Assembly (NCBI GenBank): GCA_903891095.1
Contig: CAITDI010000022.1
Span: forward strand, 1 to 64,000
Direction: 5' to 3'
DNA: 64,000 nucleotides
Source: an uncultured bacterium
Lineage (GTDB): Bacteria; Planctomycetota; Phycisphaerae; Phycisphaerales; SM1A02
In this document: piece after piece, positions 37,216-46,339 of the stretch
Layout of the letters: each line of letters begins with the position of its first letter
Numbering within the stretch: position 1 is the stretch's first letter
Made by a program: the position numbers and the translations under genes
The notes under the pieces: generated by a model
Databases searched by the model: none
The model's input: the letters and a program-made list of their open reading frames with translations, nothing else
What the model was told of the DNA's origin: nothing

Positions 37216-38214
37216 TCAGCGGGTTTTGGTCGGCGCGGGCGCGCCGTCGAACGCGCGATCAAACACCGTGACCCGCTCGAGCGACGAGAGTTCGCGCGCG
37301 AGCGCCTCCATCAGCAGCCGCTCGCGACTGAGCCGCACCATCGCCTCGCAGCGCGCGCGCGACGCGTCGAGCGTCACGCCGTCCGCGGGCTTTTCCTCGA
37401 GGACCTGCAGCAGATAGAACCGTCCGCCGTCGAGCACGGGCGTCGACACGCTGCCGACGGCCGTCGCGAACAGCCCCACGCGGATCGGCTCGGGATAGCT
37501 CGGGTCGCGCCGCGCGATCGGCGCGAGCAGTCCGCCGCGCACGGCGCTTTCATCGAGCGAGCGCTCGACCGCGAGATCGGCAAACGGCCGCTGCGCGAGT
37601 TCGCGCGCGAACTTCTCCGCGTCAGGCAGCGATGAAAGCACGGCAAGCCGCGCGACGCGCTTCGGCCCGTGCAGCATGTCGAAGGCGTTGGCGATGCCCG
37701 CGTCGTCGATCTTGACCGCCGACGCGACCAGCGCGCGCAGTCCCGCATTGCGCTTGATCAGCTGCGCGAAACGCGTCTTGCCGAGGCCTTGCCGCGAGCG
37801 GATCTCGCCGAGCAGTTCGACCGCGCGCGCGGGATCCTCCGAAAGCGTGTCGAGCAGCAGCTTGCGCTCGCGCTCGATCGCGGCGTCGTCGATCTTGATG
37901 CCGGATTCCTTGAGGCGCTTGGCAAGGCGCGCGTCGAGCACGGCGTCGCGCAGCGCGGTCTGTCCCGCGAGCTCGACCAGCGGCTCGCGCAGCGCGTTGA
38001 ACTCGATCGACTCGCCATCGACGATCGCGACGAGCGAACCCTGCGGCGCGCGCGGCTGCGGAGCAGCGGCGGGGGGCGGCGCGACGGTCGCGCCTTGCTG
38101 CTGCGGCGCCGGCGCAGTCGCGCATCCCCCGAGCAGGATCGCGTGCACGCCGACAACGGCGGCGCGGCGTGCGGAAGCAGGAAGACGGCGGGATGCAGCG
38201 GTGATCGCAACCAT
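37216..38214 (-). CDS. Parvulin-like (SurA/PrsA type) lipoprotein
   Basis: A 332-residue lipoprotein. The signal peptide ends LLGGC. A Pro/Ala/Gln-rich linker follows, then a SurA_N-like helical part (about 60-170) and a parvulin-like segment around residues 200-290 (DESAVRGGLLAPI, VGSVSTPV, GRFYLLQVLEEK). Such proteins chaperone outer-membrane or exported proteins and may isomerise prolyl bonds. The catalytic residues cannot be verified from the sequence alone. Convergent with the lptFG operon. Confidence 0.8.
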   Translation of the reverse strand: MVAITAASRRLPASARRAAVVGVHAILLGGCATAPAPQQQGATVAPPPAAAPQPRAPQGSLVAIVDGESIEFNALREPLVELAGQTALRDAVLDARLAKRLKESGIKIDDAAIERERKLLLDTLSEDPARAVELLGEIRSRQGLGKTRFAQLIKRNAGLRALVASAVKIDDAGIANAFDMLHGPKRVARLAVLSSLPDAEKFARELAQRPFADLAVERSLDESAVRGGLLAPIARRDPSYPEPIRVGLFATAVGSVSTPVLDGGRFYLLQVLEEKPADGVTLDASRARCEAMVRLSRERLLMEALARELSSLERVTVFDRAFDGAPAPTKTR

Positions 38215-38330
38215 GGAGCGGCGCGCAGCGTACTCCCACGCTCGCGCGCGTGCGTGCGTGGCCCTCGGGCATCGTGGCTATGCTCCCTCATTCCGCTGCT
38301 CGCGCCTTTGCGCGCGACCGGCGTCTCATC

Positions 38331-38450
38331 ATGTCCGACGAACTCATGTCCGACGACCCCATGTCTGACGAACCCATGTCTGACGAACCCATGTCCGACG
38401 CAACCAAGGCCTACGACCCCAAGGCCTACGACCCCAAGGCCTACGACCCC
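38331..38450 (+). repeat. Two adjacent 15-bp tandem repeats at a gene start
   Basis: Five units of ATGTCYGACGAMCYC (38331-38405) are followed directly by three exact units of AAGGCCTACGACCCC (38406-38450). Both are in frame. The first type multiplies the start codon itself. Confidence 0.92.
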
Positions 38451-39323
38451 AAGGCCATCCTCTGTCCCTACTGCGGCGACGCGCAGAAGCCCGCGCTTGC
38501 CTGCCGTTCCTGCGGCGGCAGCTTCGACCAGTGGAGCCTCGCCGCCACGCAGAACGACATGGGCACGTGGCAGGTGCGCGATTCGTCGCGGCCGCATTTC
38601 ATCGGGTTGTCGCACGAGGCGATCGTCGCGGCGATCCGCGCGGGCGAGATCGGCATGAACTCGATCGTGCGCGGACCGACCACGCGGCAGTTCTGGACGC
38701 TCGCGCGGCGCGCGCCTGGGATCGCGCATCTCTTTGGTCGTTGTCACGCGTGCCAGTCGCCGGTCGCGCCAGCCGCGCCGAGCTGCAGCGCGTGCGGCAC
38801 GGTGCCGTCGACGCCGCCGGCGCGCAACTTCGCGGGGCTTCCCGCCATCGAGCGCGTCGCGACGCCTGCCGACGCGGTGCCTGATCTCGCTGGTTTCATC
38901 GAGGATTCCGGCGTGCTGCTCGTCCGCGTGACCGCAGTGGCGGAGGAGCGCGTTGCAGTCGCGCCCGTCGTCGTCGCCGCGCCCACGCCCACGCCCACGC
39001 CTACGCCGCGCGACGCCGTCTCCATCGTCGATCGCGCGCTCGCCGAACGCACGCGCAAGCTCGAGCGCACCAACCGCGCGCTGTTCGCGGCGGTGGTCGT
39101 GGCGTCGATCGGTGCGGTCGTGCTGTTCTTCTTCCTGTTCGACAAGCTCGAGCAGAATCGGCGGCTTCAGTCGATCGTTCGTCAGCGCGACGCTGAGATC
39201 GCCAAAGCCAAGCAGGCACAGGATGAGCGCGACCGCAAGGCGCCCGCGGCCGTCACTCCCGTGGTCAACGCTCCACAGCCTGAGCTTCCGAAGATTCCCG
39301 AAACGCCGCGCGCCACGCCGTAA
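38331..39323 (+). CDS. Zinc-ribbon membrane protein with tandem-repeat N-terminus
   Basis: A 330-residue protein. It opens with five MSDE(L/P)-type pentads and three KAYDP pentads, then two zinc ribbons (CPYCGD...CRSCGG and CHACQSP...CSACG), a Thr/Pro linker, a charged helix and one membrane helix (about 246-266) with a coiled coil after it. The middle part may carry a GYF-like fold (FIGLSHEAIVAAIRAGEIG). The start is the first Met of the repeat; because each unit begins with ATG, five in-frame starts are possible. No function is recognised. Probably membrane-bound with the zinc ribbons inside the cell. Confidence 0.75.
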   Translation: MSDELMSDDPMSDEPMSDEPMSDATKAYDPKAYDPKAYDPKAILCPYCGDAQKPALACRSCGGSFDQWSLAATQNDMGTWQVRDSSRPHFIGLSHEAIVAAIRAGEIGMNSIVRGPTTRQFWTLARRAPGIAHLFGRCHACQSPVAPAAPSCSACGTVPSTPPARNFAGLPAIERVATPADAVPDLAGFIEDSGVLLVRVTAVAEERVAVAPVVVAAPTPTPTPTPRDAVSIVDRALAERTRKLERTNRALFAAVVVASIGAVVLFFFLFDKLEQNRRLQSIVRQRDAEIAKAKQAQDERDRKAPAAVTPVVNAPQPELPKIPETPRATP

Positions 39324-39344
39324 CGCGGCGGCGCGCAGGCCGAC

Positions 39345-41735
39345 TCACGGCTTGCTGCCCGAAGGCAGCGGAATCGCCGGCGGCGTGAGCGGATCCGACA
39401 GCGGCGCAGTCAGCGGCCGCGTGAACTGTTGTCCGGAGTCCGGCTGTGCGCTTGGCATTCCGCCGGGGAGCCCCGTCGGCGGCGCCTGCGTCGCAGACTG
39501 CTGCGGTTGCTGTTGCTGTTGCGGCGGAGGCTGCAGCAGCAGAATCAACTTGCCATCCGTCGTCCGCGTGAACACCGTGTTCGACGCGATGAACGGCGCA
39601 AGCCACGCCCCCGACGCAAGCGCTGGATTGATCCAGCCCGCCTGCGCCCAGACCTCCAGCATGCCGCGGTCGACGATCGCGAACGCATAGCCACGCGAGC
39701 GCAGCTTCACGCCCCATTCCGTCGGCGCGTTGGGCGACTCTTCGACCACGCGATCAAATTCGCCGCGATCCCACACGGTGTTCCAGCTGAGCGACGAAGG
39801 GACGCGCGCCGAGTAGAACGGCGTCGAGTAGCCGATCGCCACGACCTTCGCCTCGGGAGGTATCGCGAAGTTCAGCGCAAACGCGCTGTCGATCTGCTGG
39901 GCGAGCTCGCGCTGCTCCTCGGGCGTCTTCGCTTGCTTGAGCCGCATCGATATCGCCTCGCCGGTGCGGTTGGCCATGCCGTCGATCATGACGGAGGGAG
40001 CTCGGCCTTCCTCCCACACGAGCGTGGGCGCTTGGCCGATCGCGCTTTCCTTCGCCTTGAGCGACATCGGCTCGCGCATGTAGGTCACGAACGGCAGCGC
40101 CAGCGCGATGAGCACCGTCCACGCTGCGTACTGCCGCCCGATCTTTCGTCCGAGCATGGCGAGCAGCACGGTCGCGCCGAGCGCCATCGGCACCACGGCG
40201 GGCAGCATGAAGCGGCTCTTGAGATGCGTCGCCAGCAGCCAGCCCGCGCACATCGCCGCGGTGACGGCCAGCGCTTGCCGCGCCCACGCGCTGCGACGGC
40301 TCGCGACCGCGAGTCCGATCAGGCCTGCGATCGGCGCAACGCTCCACAGCGGGAACCACGGCTCGGTCGGCGAAGGCGCCGCGACGAAACCGTAGAGCAG
40401 CCACTGCTGCACCAGCGCGCCGAGGCGATCGCCCACGCCGCCGACCGGTCCATGCGCGGCAAGGAACACCTGCGCCTGCTCTTCGCTCCACGGTCCTGCG
40501 CCAAACATGTGCCGCAGGAACGGGAAGAACGGATTTCCATACGCGAGCCCGTTGCGCACCATCCACGGCGCAAGCATGAGCGCGCCCACGCCAAGCACGA
40601 CCGGCGCGAACTTGAGCGAGCGGGGACCCGCGCGCATGATCGTGATCACGAGCAGGGGGATCGCGGTAAAGAAGAGCGCGCTCGGCTTCGCGCCGAACGC
40701 CGCGGCCGCGAGGACCGCAAGCGCGATCGCCGCGCGCACGTCGAGCCGGCGTTCCGATTCCGTCGCGCGCACGAGCAGCAGCCAGCCCGCGGCGAGCGCG
40801 AGGCACGGATACATGTCGTTGTATGCGAGCGTGCCGACGACCATCGTCCACGGCACCGCGAGAAACACCGCCGCCGCGAGAAAGCCGACCGTCTCATCCA
40901 CCATCGCGCGACCAAGCCGCGCGACCACGAACGCCGTCGCGAGCGTCGCGAGCACCGCCCACCACTGGCACGCGAACGCGCCGTCGATCGGCGTGCCGCG
41001 CACGAGCATCAGGTGCATGAACGCGCTCTCGACGAACGACGGCAACGCCGAGTACACATTGCCTGTGACCGGCGCGATCGTGCCCGTCGCGGTGAGCCAG
41101 TGCTTGGGCAGCGTCAGGTGGTAGCTGAGCGCGTCGTAGCCCTTGAACTCGCTCGACCAGAGCCATCCAGGCGCGTTCGATGCGGCGACGATCAGCAGTC
41201 CCGCGACCGCGCCGAGCGCGGTCCAGAACGCGAGCTGCCCCGCGCGCGAGATCGCCGGCGGAGCCTGGTCGTCGTCGCTGCCGCTGTGGTCGCCGCGAAT
41301 CGGCGCATCACGCAGCACGCGCGCGCCGACCACCACGCCGATGCCCACCGCCACCCACGGGATCAGCCCGCCGCCCGCGGTGATCACGCCGAGCGAACCG
41401 AGCGTCGTGTCCAGGAAGAGCATCGCCGCCGAGCCGAGGCCGAGCGCGATCGCGAGTTCGTCCAGCGTGGTGCGCTCGCCGTCGCCGAGCGTCCGACGCA
41501 TCGCCGCCGACGCGATCGATTGCACGCTCGGACCGATCGCCACGCGAACGATCCCGAGTCCGAGACCGCACGAAGCGGCCCACCAGAGGAGCGCATGCAA
41601 GCCGTCGCGGTAGGCGACGCTCGCGACACCCACAAGCAGGTTCGCCTCCAGCGGGCCGGTCATCCCGGCGAGCACGAAGGCCGCAGCAACGAGTCCGAGG
41701 GCAAAGGGAACGATCGTCCGCATCGACTTTGACAT
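39345..41735 (-). CDS. Multipass membrane protein, GT39/ArnT-like glycosyltransferase fold
   Basis: A 796-residue protein with 12-14 predicted membrane helices and a periplasmic C-terminus of about 170 residues ending in a Gln/Pro-rich tail. The region GYDALSYHLTLPKHWL and the Asp pair near it resemble the first external loop of ArnT/PMT-type glycosyltransferases, which move sugars from polyprenyl carriers. Donor and acceptor are unknown. The start MSKSMRT at 41735 removes an implausible 38-residue extension. Divergent from flgI; about 117 bp lie between starts and contain the sigma-54 site. Confidence 0.78.
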   Translation of the reverse strand: MSKSMRTIVPFALGLVAAAFVLAGMTGPLEANLLVGVASVAYRDGLHALLWWAASCGLGLGIVRVAIGPSVQSIASAAMRRTLGDGERTTLDELAIALGLGSAAMLFLDTTLGSLGVITAGGGLIPWVAVGIGVVVGARVLRDAPIRGDHSGSDDDQAPPAISRAGQLAFWTALGAVAGLLIVAASNAPGWLWSSEFKGYDALSYHLTLPKHWLTATGTIAPVTGNVYSALPSFVESAFMHLMLVRGTPIDGAFACQWWAVLATLATAFVVARLGRAMVDETVGFLAAAVFLAVPWTMVVGTLAYNDMYPCLALAAGWLLLVRATESERRLDVRAAIALAVLAAAAFGAKPSALFFTAIPLLVITIMRAGPRSLKFAPVVLGVGALMLAPWMVRNGLAYGNPFFPFLRHMFGAGPWSEEQAQVFLAAHGPVGGVGDRLGALVQQWLLYGFVAAPSPTEPWFPLWSVAPIAGLIGLAVASRRSAWARQALAVTAAMCAGWLLATHLKSRFMLPAVVPMALGATVLLAMLGRKIGRQYAAWTVLIALALPFVTYMREPMSLKAKESAIGQAPTLVWEEGRAPSVMIDGMANRTGEAISMRLKQAKTPEEQRELAQQIDSAFALNFAIPPEAKVVAIGYSTPFYSARVPSSLSWNTVWDRGEFDRVVEESPNAPTEWGVKLRSRGYAFAIVDRGMLEVWAQAGWINPALASGAWLAPFIASNTVFTRTTDGKLILLLQPPPQQQQQPQQSATQAPPTGLPGGMPSAQPDSGQQFTRPLTAPLSDPLTPPAIPLPSGSKP

Positions 41736-41804
41736 GGCGGCGATATCGGCGGAACGCGAGGGGAAGGGCGCAAACTCCGCCGTGCGCCGTCGCCCCGTCC
41801 CCCG

Positions 41805-41819
41805 TGGTACGCGGCTTGC
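41805..41819 (+). promoter_or_regulatory. Sigma-54 promoter of the flgI operon
   Basis: TGGTACGCGGCTTGC matches the sigma-54 consensus TGGCACGN4TTGC at all but one conserved position, with the required 10 bases between GG and GC. Transcription would begin near 41831, about 22 bases before the flgI ATG and just ahead of the AGGAGGT Shine-Dalgarno. An NtrC-family activator is encoded at 26234-27613. Confidence 0.72.
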
Positions 41820-41852
41820 CTCTGCAGCGGCACAGGACAGGAGGTCCACCCG

Positions 41853-43022
41853 ATGACAGGCGCACTCGGCTCATTCCGCGCATTCCTTGCTTCAATTCTG
41901 CCCGCGGGGGCGAACCCGCACCGAACCCTCGGTGCAGTTTCTGCGCCGCTCTGGGCGTTGCTGATCGCGATCCTTGCCGCCCCGGCCAGCGCGGGCGAGC
42001 TCCAGGAGTACGCCCGTCTCCGCGGCCTCGAAGGCGACAAGTTCGTGGGCATCGGCCTGGTCTACGGCCTCGCCGGCACCGGCGACAGCATGAAGGACGG
42101 CGCCGCATCCAGCCGGCCCTACGCCCAGCTCCTCAAGAACCTCGGCAACATCGGGTCCGACCCGAAGTCGCTCGCCAAGACCAAGTCCGTCGCGCTCGTC
42201 CTCGTGACCGTCGAGATCCCTCGGAACGGCGTCCGCACCGATGACCGCCTCGACGTGACGATCGGCACCTACGGCACCGCTTCGAGCCTCGCGGGCGGCC
42301 AGCTCGTGACGAGCTTCCTCAAGAGCCCGGTCATGCCCGCCGACCCCGCCGAGTGGCTGCCCTACGCGGTGGCCGAAGGCGAGCTCGAGGTCGACCCGAC
42401 GACCCCGACCAAGGCCAAGATCCGCGGCGGCGCCCGCATGGTGCGCGACGTGGTCATGAACCCCTTCGAGGGCGACTCGGTCGCGCTCGTCCTCTACCCG
42501 CAGTACGCGGGCTATCCGACCGCGTCGAGCATTGCGGACCTCATCAACGACGAGCTCTCCGTGTCCGGCCACTCGGGCGCTGCCAAGGTCGAGGACGCGC
42601 AGACGATCCGCGTGCGCATTCCCGCCGACGACCTGCAGAACCGCAACAAGTTCGTCGCGCAGCTGATGACCTTCTCCGTGCCAGGCGACCTGATCCGCAC
42701 GCCGGCGCGCATCGTGATCGACCGCGCAGGCAAGGTGATCACGGTCGACGAGCGCGTCGAGTTCCGTCCCGCGGCGATCACCGCGGCGAACCTGCGCATC
42801 ACGACGATCACGCCGCCCATCCAGCCGACTCCCGACCAGCCGATCACCGACACGACCGCGTGGACCGGCGTCGCTACGGGCGAGACGCAGCGCCAGAGCA
42901 TGCGGCTCAAGTCGCTCATCGACGCGCTGGTGCAGGTCGACGTGCCGTTCGAAACCCAGGTCCAGGTCATCCGGGCGCTCGAGCGCCAAGGCGCGCTCAA
43001 GGCGCAGGTGATCGAGCAATGA
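41853..43022 (+). CDS. flgI: Flagellar P-ring protein FlgI
   Basis: A 389-residue FlgI, the subunit of the basal-body P ring that lies in the peptidoglycan layer around the rod. The signal peptide ends near the Ala-rich ASAGELQEYARLRG junction. The family motifs VGIGLVYGLAGTGDS and KNLGNIG and the C-terminal TQVQVIRALERQGALKAQ helix are present. Length is normal. AGGAGGT lies 8 bases before the ATG, and a sigma-54 site lies 34 bases further upstream. Its stop overlaps the start of flgJ (ATGA). No flgH appears nearby. Confidence 0.95.
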   Translation: MTGALGSFRAFLASILPAGANPHRTLGAVSAPLWALLIAILAAPASAGELQEYARLRGLEGDKFVGIGLVYGLAGTGDSMKDGAASSRPYAQLLKNLGNIGSDPKSLAKTKSVALVLVTVEIPRNGVRTDDRLDVTIGTYGTASSLAGGQLVTSFLKSPVMPADPAEWLPYAVAEGELEVDPTTPTKAKIRGGARMVRDVVMNPFEGDSVALVLYPQYAGYPTASSIADLINDELSVSGHSGAAKVEDAQTIRVRIPADDLQNRNKFVAQLMTFSVPGDLIRTPARIVIDRAGKVITVDERVEFRPAAITAANLRITTITPPIQPTPDQPITDTTAWTGVATGETQRQSMRLKSLIDALVQVDVPFETQVQVIRALERQGALKAQVIEQ

Positions 43023-43363
43023 GCTACGTGACCTCCGCCAGCAACGCGTCGCTCCTCGCGCCCGACGCGCGTCTCGCGCAGCACGCGCGCAGCGGCGACA
43101 CCCGCGGCCTCGCGCTCGAGGCCGCCAAGACCCTCGTCGGCGAGGCGTTCGTCAAGCCCGTGCTCGCCTCGCTCCGCGACTCGGGTCTCGCCGCCGACGC
43201 CTTCAAGCCAGGGACCGCCGAGAAGCGCTTCCGCCCGATGTTCGACGCGATGCTCTCCGACCGCGTGGTCGAGAGCTCGCACTTTGCGCTCGTCGAGCGC
43301 GTGGCAGATCGCTTCGAGCGCTCGATGGGCCACACGGCGAAGCCCGAAGGAGCCGCACGATGA
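43019..43363 (+). CDS. flgJ: Rod-binding protein FlgJ, single-domain form
   Basis: A 114-residue protein corresponding to the N-terminal rod-binding domain of FlgJ (FKPGTAEKRFRPMFDAMLSDRVV). The C-terminal muramidase domain of enteric FlgJ is absent, as in many other phyla, so a separate enzyme must open the peptidoglycan. It overlaps flgI and the next gene by 4 bp each (ATGA), implying a tightly coupled operon. Confidence 0.85.
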   Translation: MSYVTSASNASLLAPDARLAQHARSGDTRGLALEAAKTLVGEAFVKPVLASLRDSGLAADAFKPGTAEKRFRPMFDAMLSDRVVESSHFALVERVADRFERSMGHTAKPEGAAR

Positions 43364-43902
43364 ACGCCGCCGCGCATCCAGCATCCGCGCAGCGTCCCGC
43401 GCAATCCCGCGCGAGCGCGGCGCGATTGATCGAGATCCTCGAGTCGAGCCACGCGCTCTACACGCAGCTTCTCGCGCAGATCCGCGCGCGCCGCGAGGCG
43501 ATCCGCACCGCGGACTTCGTGCGCCTCGAGCAGCTCGAGAACAGCGAGCAGGTGATCGCCGCCAGGCTCGCGCTCCTCGACCAGGACCGCACGGCCGAGG
43601 TCGCCGCGCTCGCAGTGCGCCTCGCGCTCGCGCCGGGCGCTGCATTGACCGACATCGCCGCGCGCCTCGGCGAGCAGGAGCGCGCGCGCCTCGACATCGT
43701 CCGCAGCGAGCTCCGCACGCTGATCGAGGAGACGCGACGCGAGTCGAGCATCCTCCGTCAGGCGAGCGACCGGCTCTCGTCGCACATGGCGGGAATCCTC
43801 CAGACCGTCCACTCGGCGATGGCGCACGCGAAGGTGTACTCGCGCGGCGGCCGAATCGCAGTTGGCCAGAACGTCGTGTCGAGCCTCGACATCCGTTCGT
43901 GA
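43360..43902 (+). CDS. flgN: FlgN-type flagellar export chaperone
   Basis: A 180-residue almost entirely helical protein with the leader and coiled-coil pattern of FlgN (LIEILESSHALYTQLLAQI, later LRQASDRLSSHM). FlgN escorts the hook-filament junction proteins FlgK and FlgL to the export gate, and flgK lies 24 bp downstream. The family is poorly conserved, so the call rests on position, size and predicted fold. Confidence 0.8.
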   Translation: MNAAAHPASAQRPAQSRASAARLIEILESSHALYTQLLAQIRARREAIRTADFVRLEQLENSEQVIAARLALLDQDRTAEVAALAVRLALAPGAALTDIAARLGEQERARLDIVRSELRTLIEETRRESSILRQASDRLSSHMAGILQTVHSAMAHAKVYSRGGRIAVGQNVVSSLDIRS

Positions 43903-43926
43903 ACGCAGCTTGAAAGCGAGCAACGC

Positions 43927-45627
43927 ATGAGCATCAACGGCGCACTTCAAATCGGTCAGTCCGCGATCCTCGCGAGCCAGACCGCGCTGCAGGTCGCAGG
44001 CAACAACCTGGCCAACGCGTCGACGCCCGGCTACAACCGCCAGGTCGCGCGCATGACGCCGAGCCGCCCCGAGTTCGTCGGCGGCGCGGGCTTCGTCGGC
44101 ACGGGCGTGCAGCTCACGCGCATCATGCGCACCGTCGACACCGCGCTGCAGGGCCGCACGCGCTCGGCGATCAGCGAGCAGAACTCCGCCGAGATCGACC
44201 AGCGCTTTCTCAACGCCGTCGAGACCGTGCGCAACGAGCTCTCCGACCAGGATCTCTCGAGCCGCCTGAGCGCGTTCTTCAACAGCTTCAGCGAGCTGGC
44301 GAACAACCCCACGGACCAGGCCGTGCGCACCGTCGTCGTGCAGCAGGGCAGCGGCCTCGCCACCGCGATCCGCGAGCTCCGCACCGAGCACGCCAACATC
44401 CGCACCGAGATCGACCGCGCGCTCGGCTCGACCATCCGCACCGCGGACGGGCTGCTCGATCAGATCGCCTCGGTCAACCGCCAGATCGTCGAGACCGAGC
44501 AGGGCGGCGCGGGCGGCGACGCCAACGCGCTGCGCGACCGCCGCGACGCGCTCGTCGACGAACTCTCGCAGTACATCCCCGTCAGCACCATCGAGCAGGC
44601 CAACGGCTCGCTCGATGTCCTCGTCGGCTCCGTCCCCGTCGTCCTCGCCGGCGAGTCGCGCGGCATCGTGCTGCGCACCGACGCAAGTGCGAGCGGCACG
44701 ACCGTCTCGCTGCGCGTCAAGGCCGACGGCACGACGTTGCAGCCCGACGGGGGCCAGGTCGGCGCGCTCTTCCGCCAGCGCGCCGACACGATCGACCCCG
44801 CGATCGCCGATCTCGACACGCTCGCGCAGCAGCTGGCCTTCCAGGTCAACCGCATTCACTCGCAGGGCCAGGGCACGATCGGCTTCTCGAGCGTCGTCGG
44901 ACTCAACAGGGTCAACAGCACCACCAGCAACCTCGCCGCCGACGCGACGGGCATTCCCTTCGACATCCGCAACGGCTCGTTCGAACTCAACGTCACCAAC
45001 AAGGCGACGGGCGTGCGAAGCACCGTGCTCGTGAGCGTCGATCCCAACACGACCTCGCTCGACCAGCTGGCGACGCGCATCGCGGCGGCGTTCCCGAGCG
45101 GCACCGGCTCCGCGTCGGTGACGGCCGACGGCGCGCTGCGCATCGACGCATCGAGCGGCTACGAGGTCAGCTTCGGCAACGACTCGAGCGGCGTTCTCGC
45201 CGCGCTCGGCGTGAACGGATTCTTCGGCGGCACCGACGCGACCGACATCACGGTCAACCAGGCGATCATGGACGACCCGCGGCTGCTCGCCGCCGGGCAG
45301 GGCCATGTCGCGGGCTCGAACGGCGGCGCACTCGCGATCGCCAACCTCGAGACCCAGGCCGTCGACGGACTCAACGGCCGCAGCATCCGCGGATTCTGGC
45401 AGTCGGCGACCACCGATCTCGCCGTGCGCACGCAGGCCGCGAACAGCAAGGCCGAGAGCGCGCAACTTGTCCGCGACAACCTCGAGTCTCAGGTGCAGGC
45501 CGCAAGCGGCGTCTCGATCGACGAGGAGTCGATCAACATGCTGACGTACCAGCGTCAATTCCAGGCCGCTGCCAAGTACATCTCGACCATCGACGAGACG
45601 CTCAAGACATTGCTGGCGATGGTCTGA
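43927..45627 (+). CDS. flgK: Hook-filament junction protein FlgK
   Basis: A 566-residue FlgK (HAP1). The N-terminal D0 motif LQVAGNNLANASTPGYNRQ and the C-terminal SIDEESINMLTYQRQFQAAAKYI are intact. A flagellin-IN-like insert (FELNVTNKATG, near residue 355) is present in the middle, as in many family members. It forms the first junction ring between hook and filament. The operon flgI-flgJ-flgN-flgK ends here. Unlike in most flagellated bacteria, flgL does not follow directly: 3.6 kb with three other genes intervene. Confidence 0.94.
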   Translation: MSINGALQIGQSAILASQTALQVAGNNLANASTPGYNRQVARMTPSRPEFVGGAGFVGTGVQLTRIMRTVDTALQGRTRSAISEQNSAEIDQRFLNAVETVRNELSDQDLSSRLSAFFNSFSELANNPTDQAVRTVVVQQGSGLATAIRELRTEHANIRTEIDRALGSTIRTADGLLDQIASVNRQIVETEQGGAGGDANALRDRRDALVDELSQYIPVSTIEQANGSLDVLVGSVPVVLAGESRGIVLRTDASASGTTVSLRVKADGTTLQPDGGQVGALFRQRADTIDPAIADLDTLAQQLAFQVNRIHSQGQGTIGFSSVVGLNRVNSTTSNLAADATGIPFDIRNGSFELNVTNKATGVRSTVLVSVDPNTTSLDQLATRIAAAFPSGTGSASVTADGALRIDASSGYEVSFGNDSSGVLAALGVNGFFGGTDATDITVNQAIMDDPRLLAAGQGHVAGSNGGALAIANLETQAVDGLNGRSIRGFWQSATTDLAVRTQAANSKAESAQLVRDNLESQVQAASGVSIDEESINMLTYQRQFQAAAKYISTIDETLKTLLAMV

Positions 45628-45631
45628 GCGG

Positions 45632-46186
45632 TCAGCGCAGCATGCGTCCGCGCGCGTCGGCCTTGACCGTCAGCGCTTCGTACGCGCTCATCGTGAACAG
45701 CACGATCCACAGCGGCACGCTGAAGCACGCGCACGGCGGCGCGAAGCAGCAGCAGCACGTTCCGCTGAACACCAGCAACGACAGCAGCAGCTGGATGATG
45801 CCGCGCGTCGTGAACCCCGCGACGATGTTGTGCACGCCAAAGATCCCGATGAACGGCGGCAGCAGCGCGAGCAGCACGAAGGCCGCGCGCGAGGTGCCCG
45901 ACGGTGTCGCCGTTGGTTCTGAGGACGTCGGCGCTGGCGGGACGACGGGCGGCGTGTTCGCAGCCATGGGCGAAACGGGCGCCGCGGCGTCGGGCGCCGG
46001 CGGAGGCAGGGGGCTTGGCGCTGCGAGCCATGGGACCTCGGCGACCTTCCACGAGTTGCCGGTGTCCGCGAGTTCGACGCGCCCATCGGGTTCGAGCAAT
46101 CCCCGACTCGCAAGGAACTTAAGTTCGGCCTCGGTAAACGGGCCAGAGCGCTTGCCGCGCGGATCGGTGTAGTGGAAGTCGTTCAT
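45632..46186 (-). CDS. GYF-like/TM2-domain membrane protein
   Basis: A 184-residue protein. Residues 1-55 match the GYF_2 pattern (FHYTDPRGKRSGPFTEAEL). A Pro/Ala linker follows, then a TM2-type pair of helices (LLPPFIGIFGVHNIVAGFTTRGIIQLLLSLL) with a Cys-rich stretch between the helices. GYF_2/TM2 proteins are common in planctomycetes and of unknown function. It is on the opposite strand to the flagellar genes and converges on flgK, 4 bp from its stop. Confidence 0.82.
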   Translation of the reverse strand: MNDFHYTDPRGKRSGPFTEAELKFLASRGLLEPDGRVELADTGNSWKVAEVPWLAAPSPLPPPAPDAAAPVSPMAANTPPVVPPAPTSSEPTATPSGTSRAAFVLLALLPPFIGIFGVHNIVAGFTTRGIIQLLLSLLVFSGTCCCCFAPPCACFSVPLWIVLFTMSAYEALTVKADARGRMLR

Positions 46187-46311
46187 AGCGGCGCGGTGTT
46201 TGGAGCCGCGCGCGCGGGCTTTCCACCAAGTTGGCGATTCTCTGCGCGCGTCGACTCAATCGCGGATTCATCCCGATGCGCACGGTTTCGCGGTTCGAGG
46301 CGCTGCAGGGG

Positions 46312-46339
46312 TTGAATCAGAAGTCCAACTCTCTATAGT
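46312..46339 (+). promoter_or_regulatory. Sigma-70-type promoter of the PEP-CTERM-like gene
   Basis: TTGAAT and TATAGT are separated by 16 bases. Transcription would begin near 46346. The region 46187-46311 shows nothing else recognisable. Confidence 0.5.
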
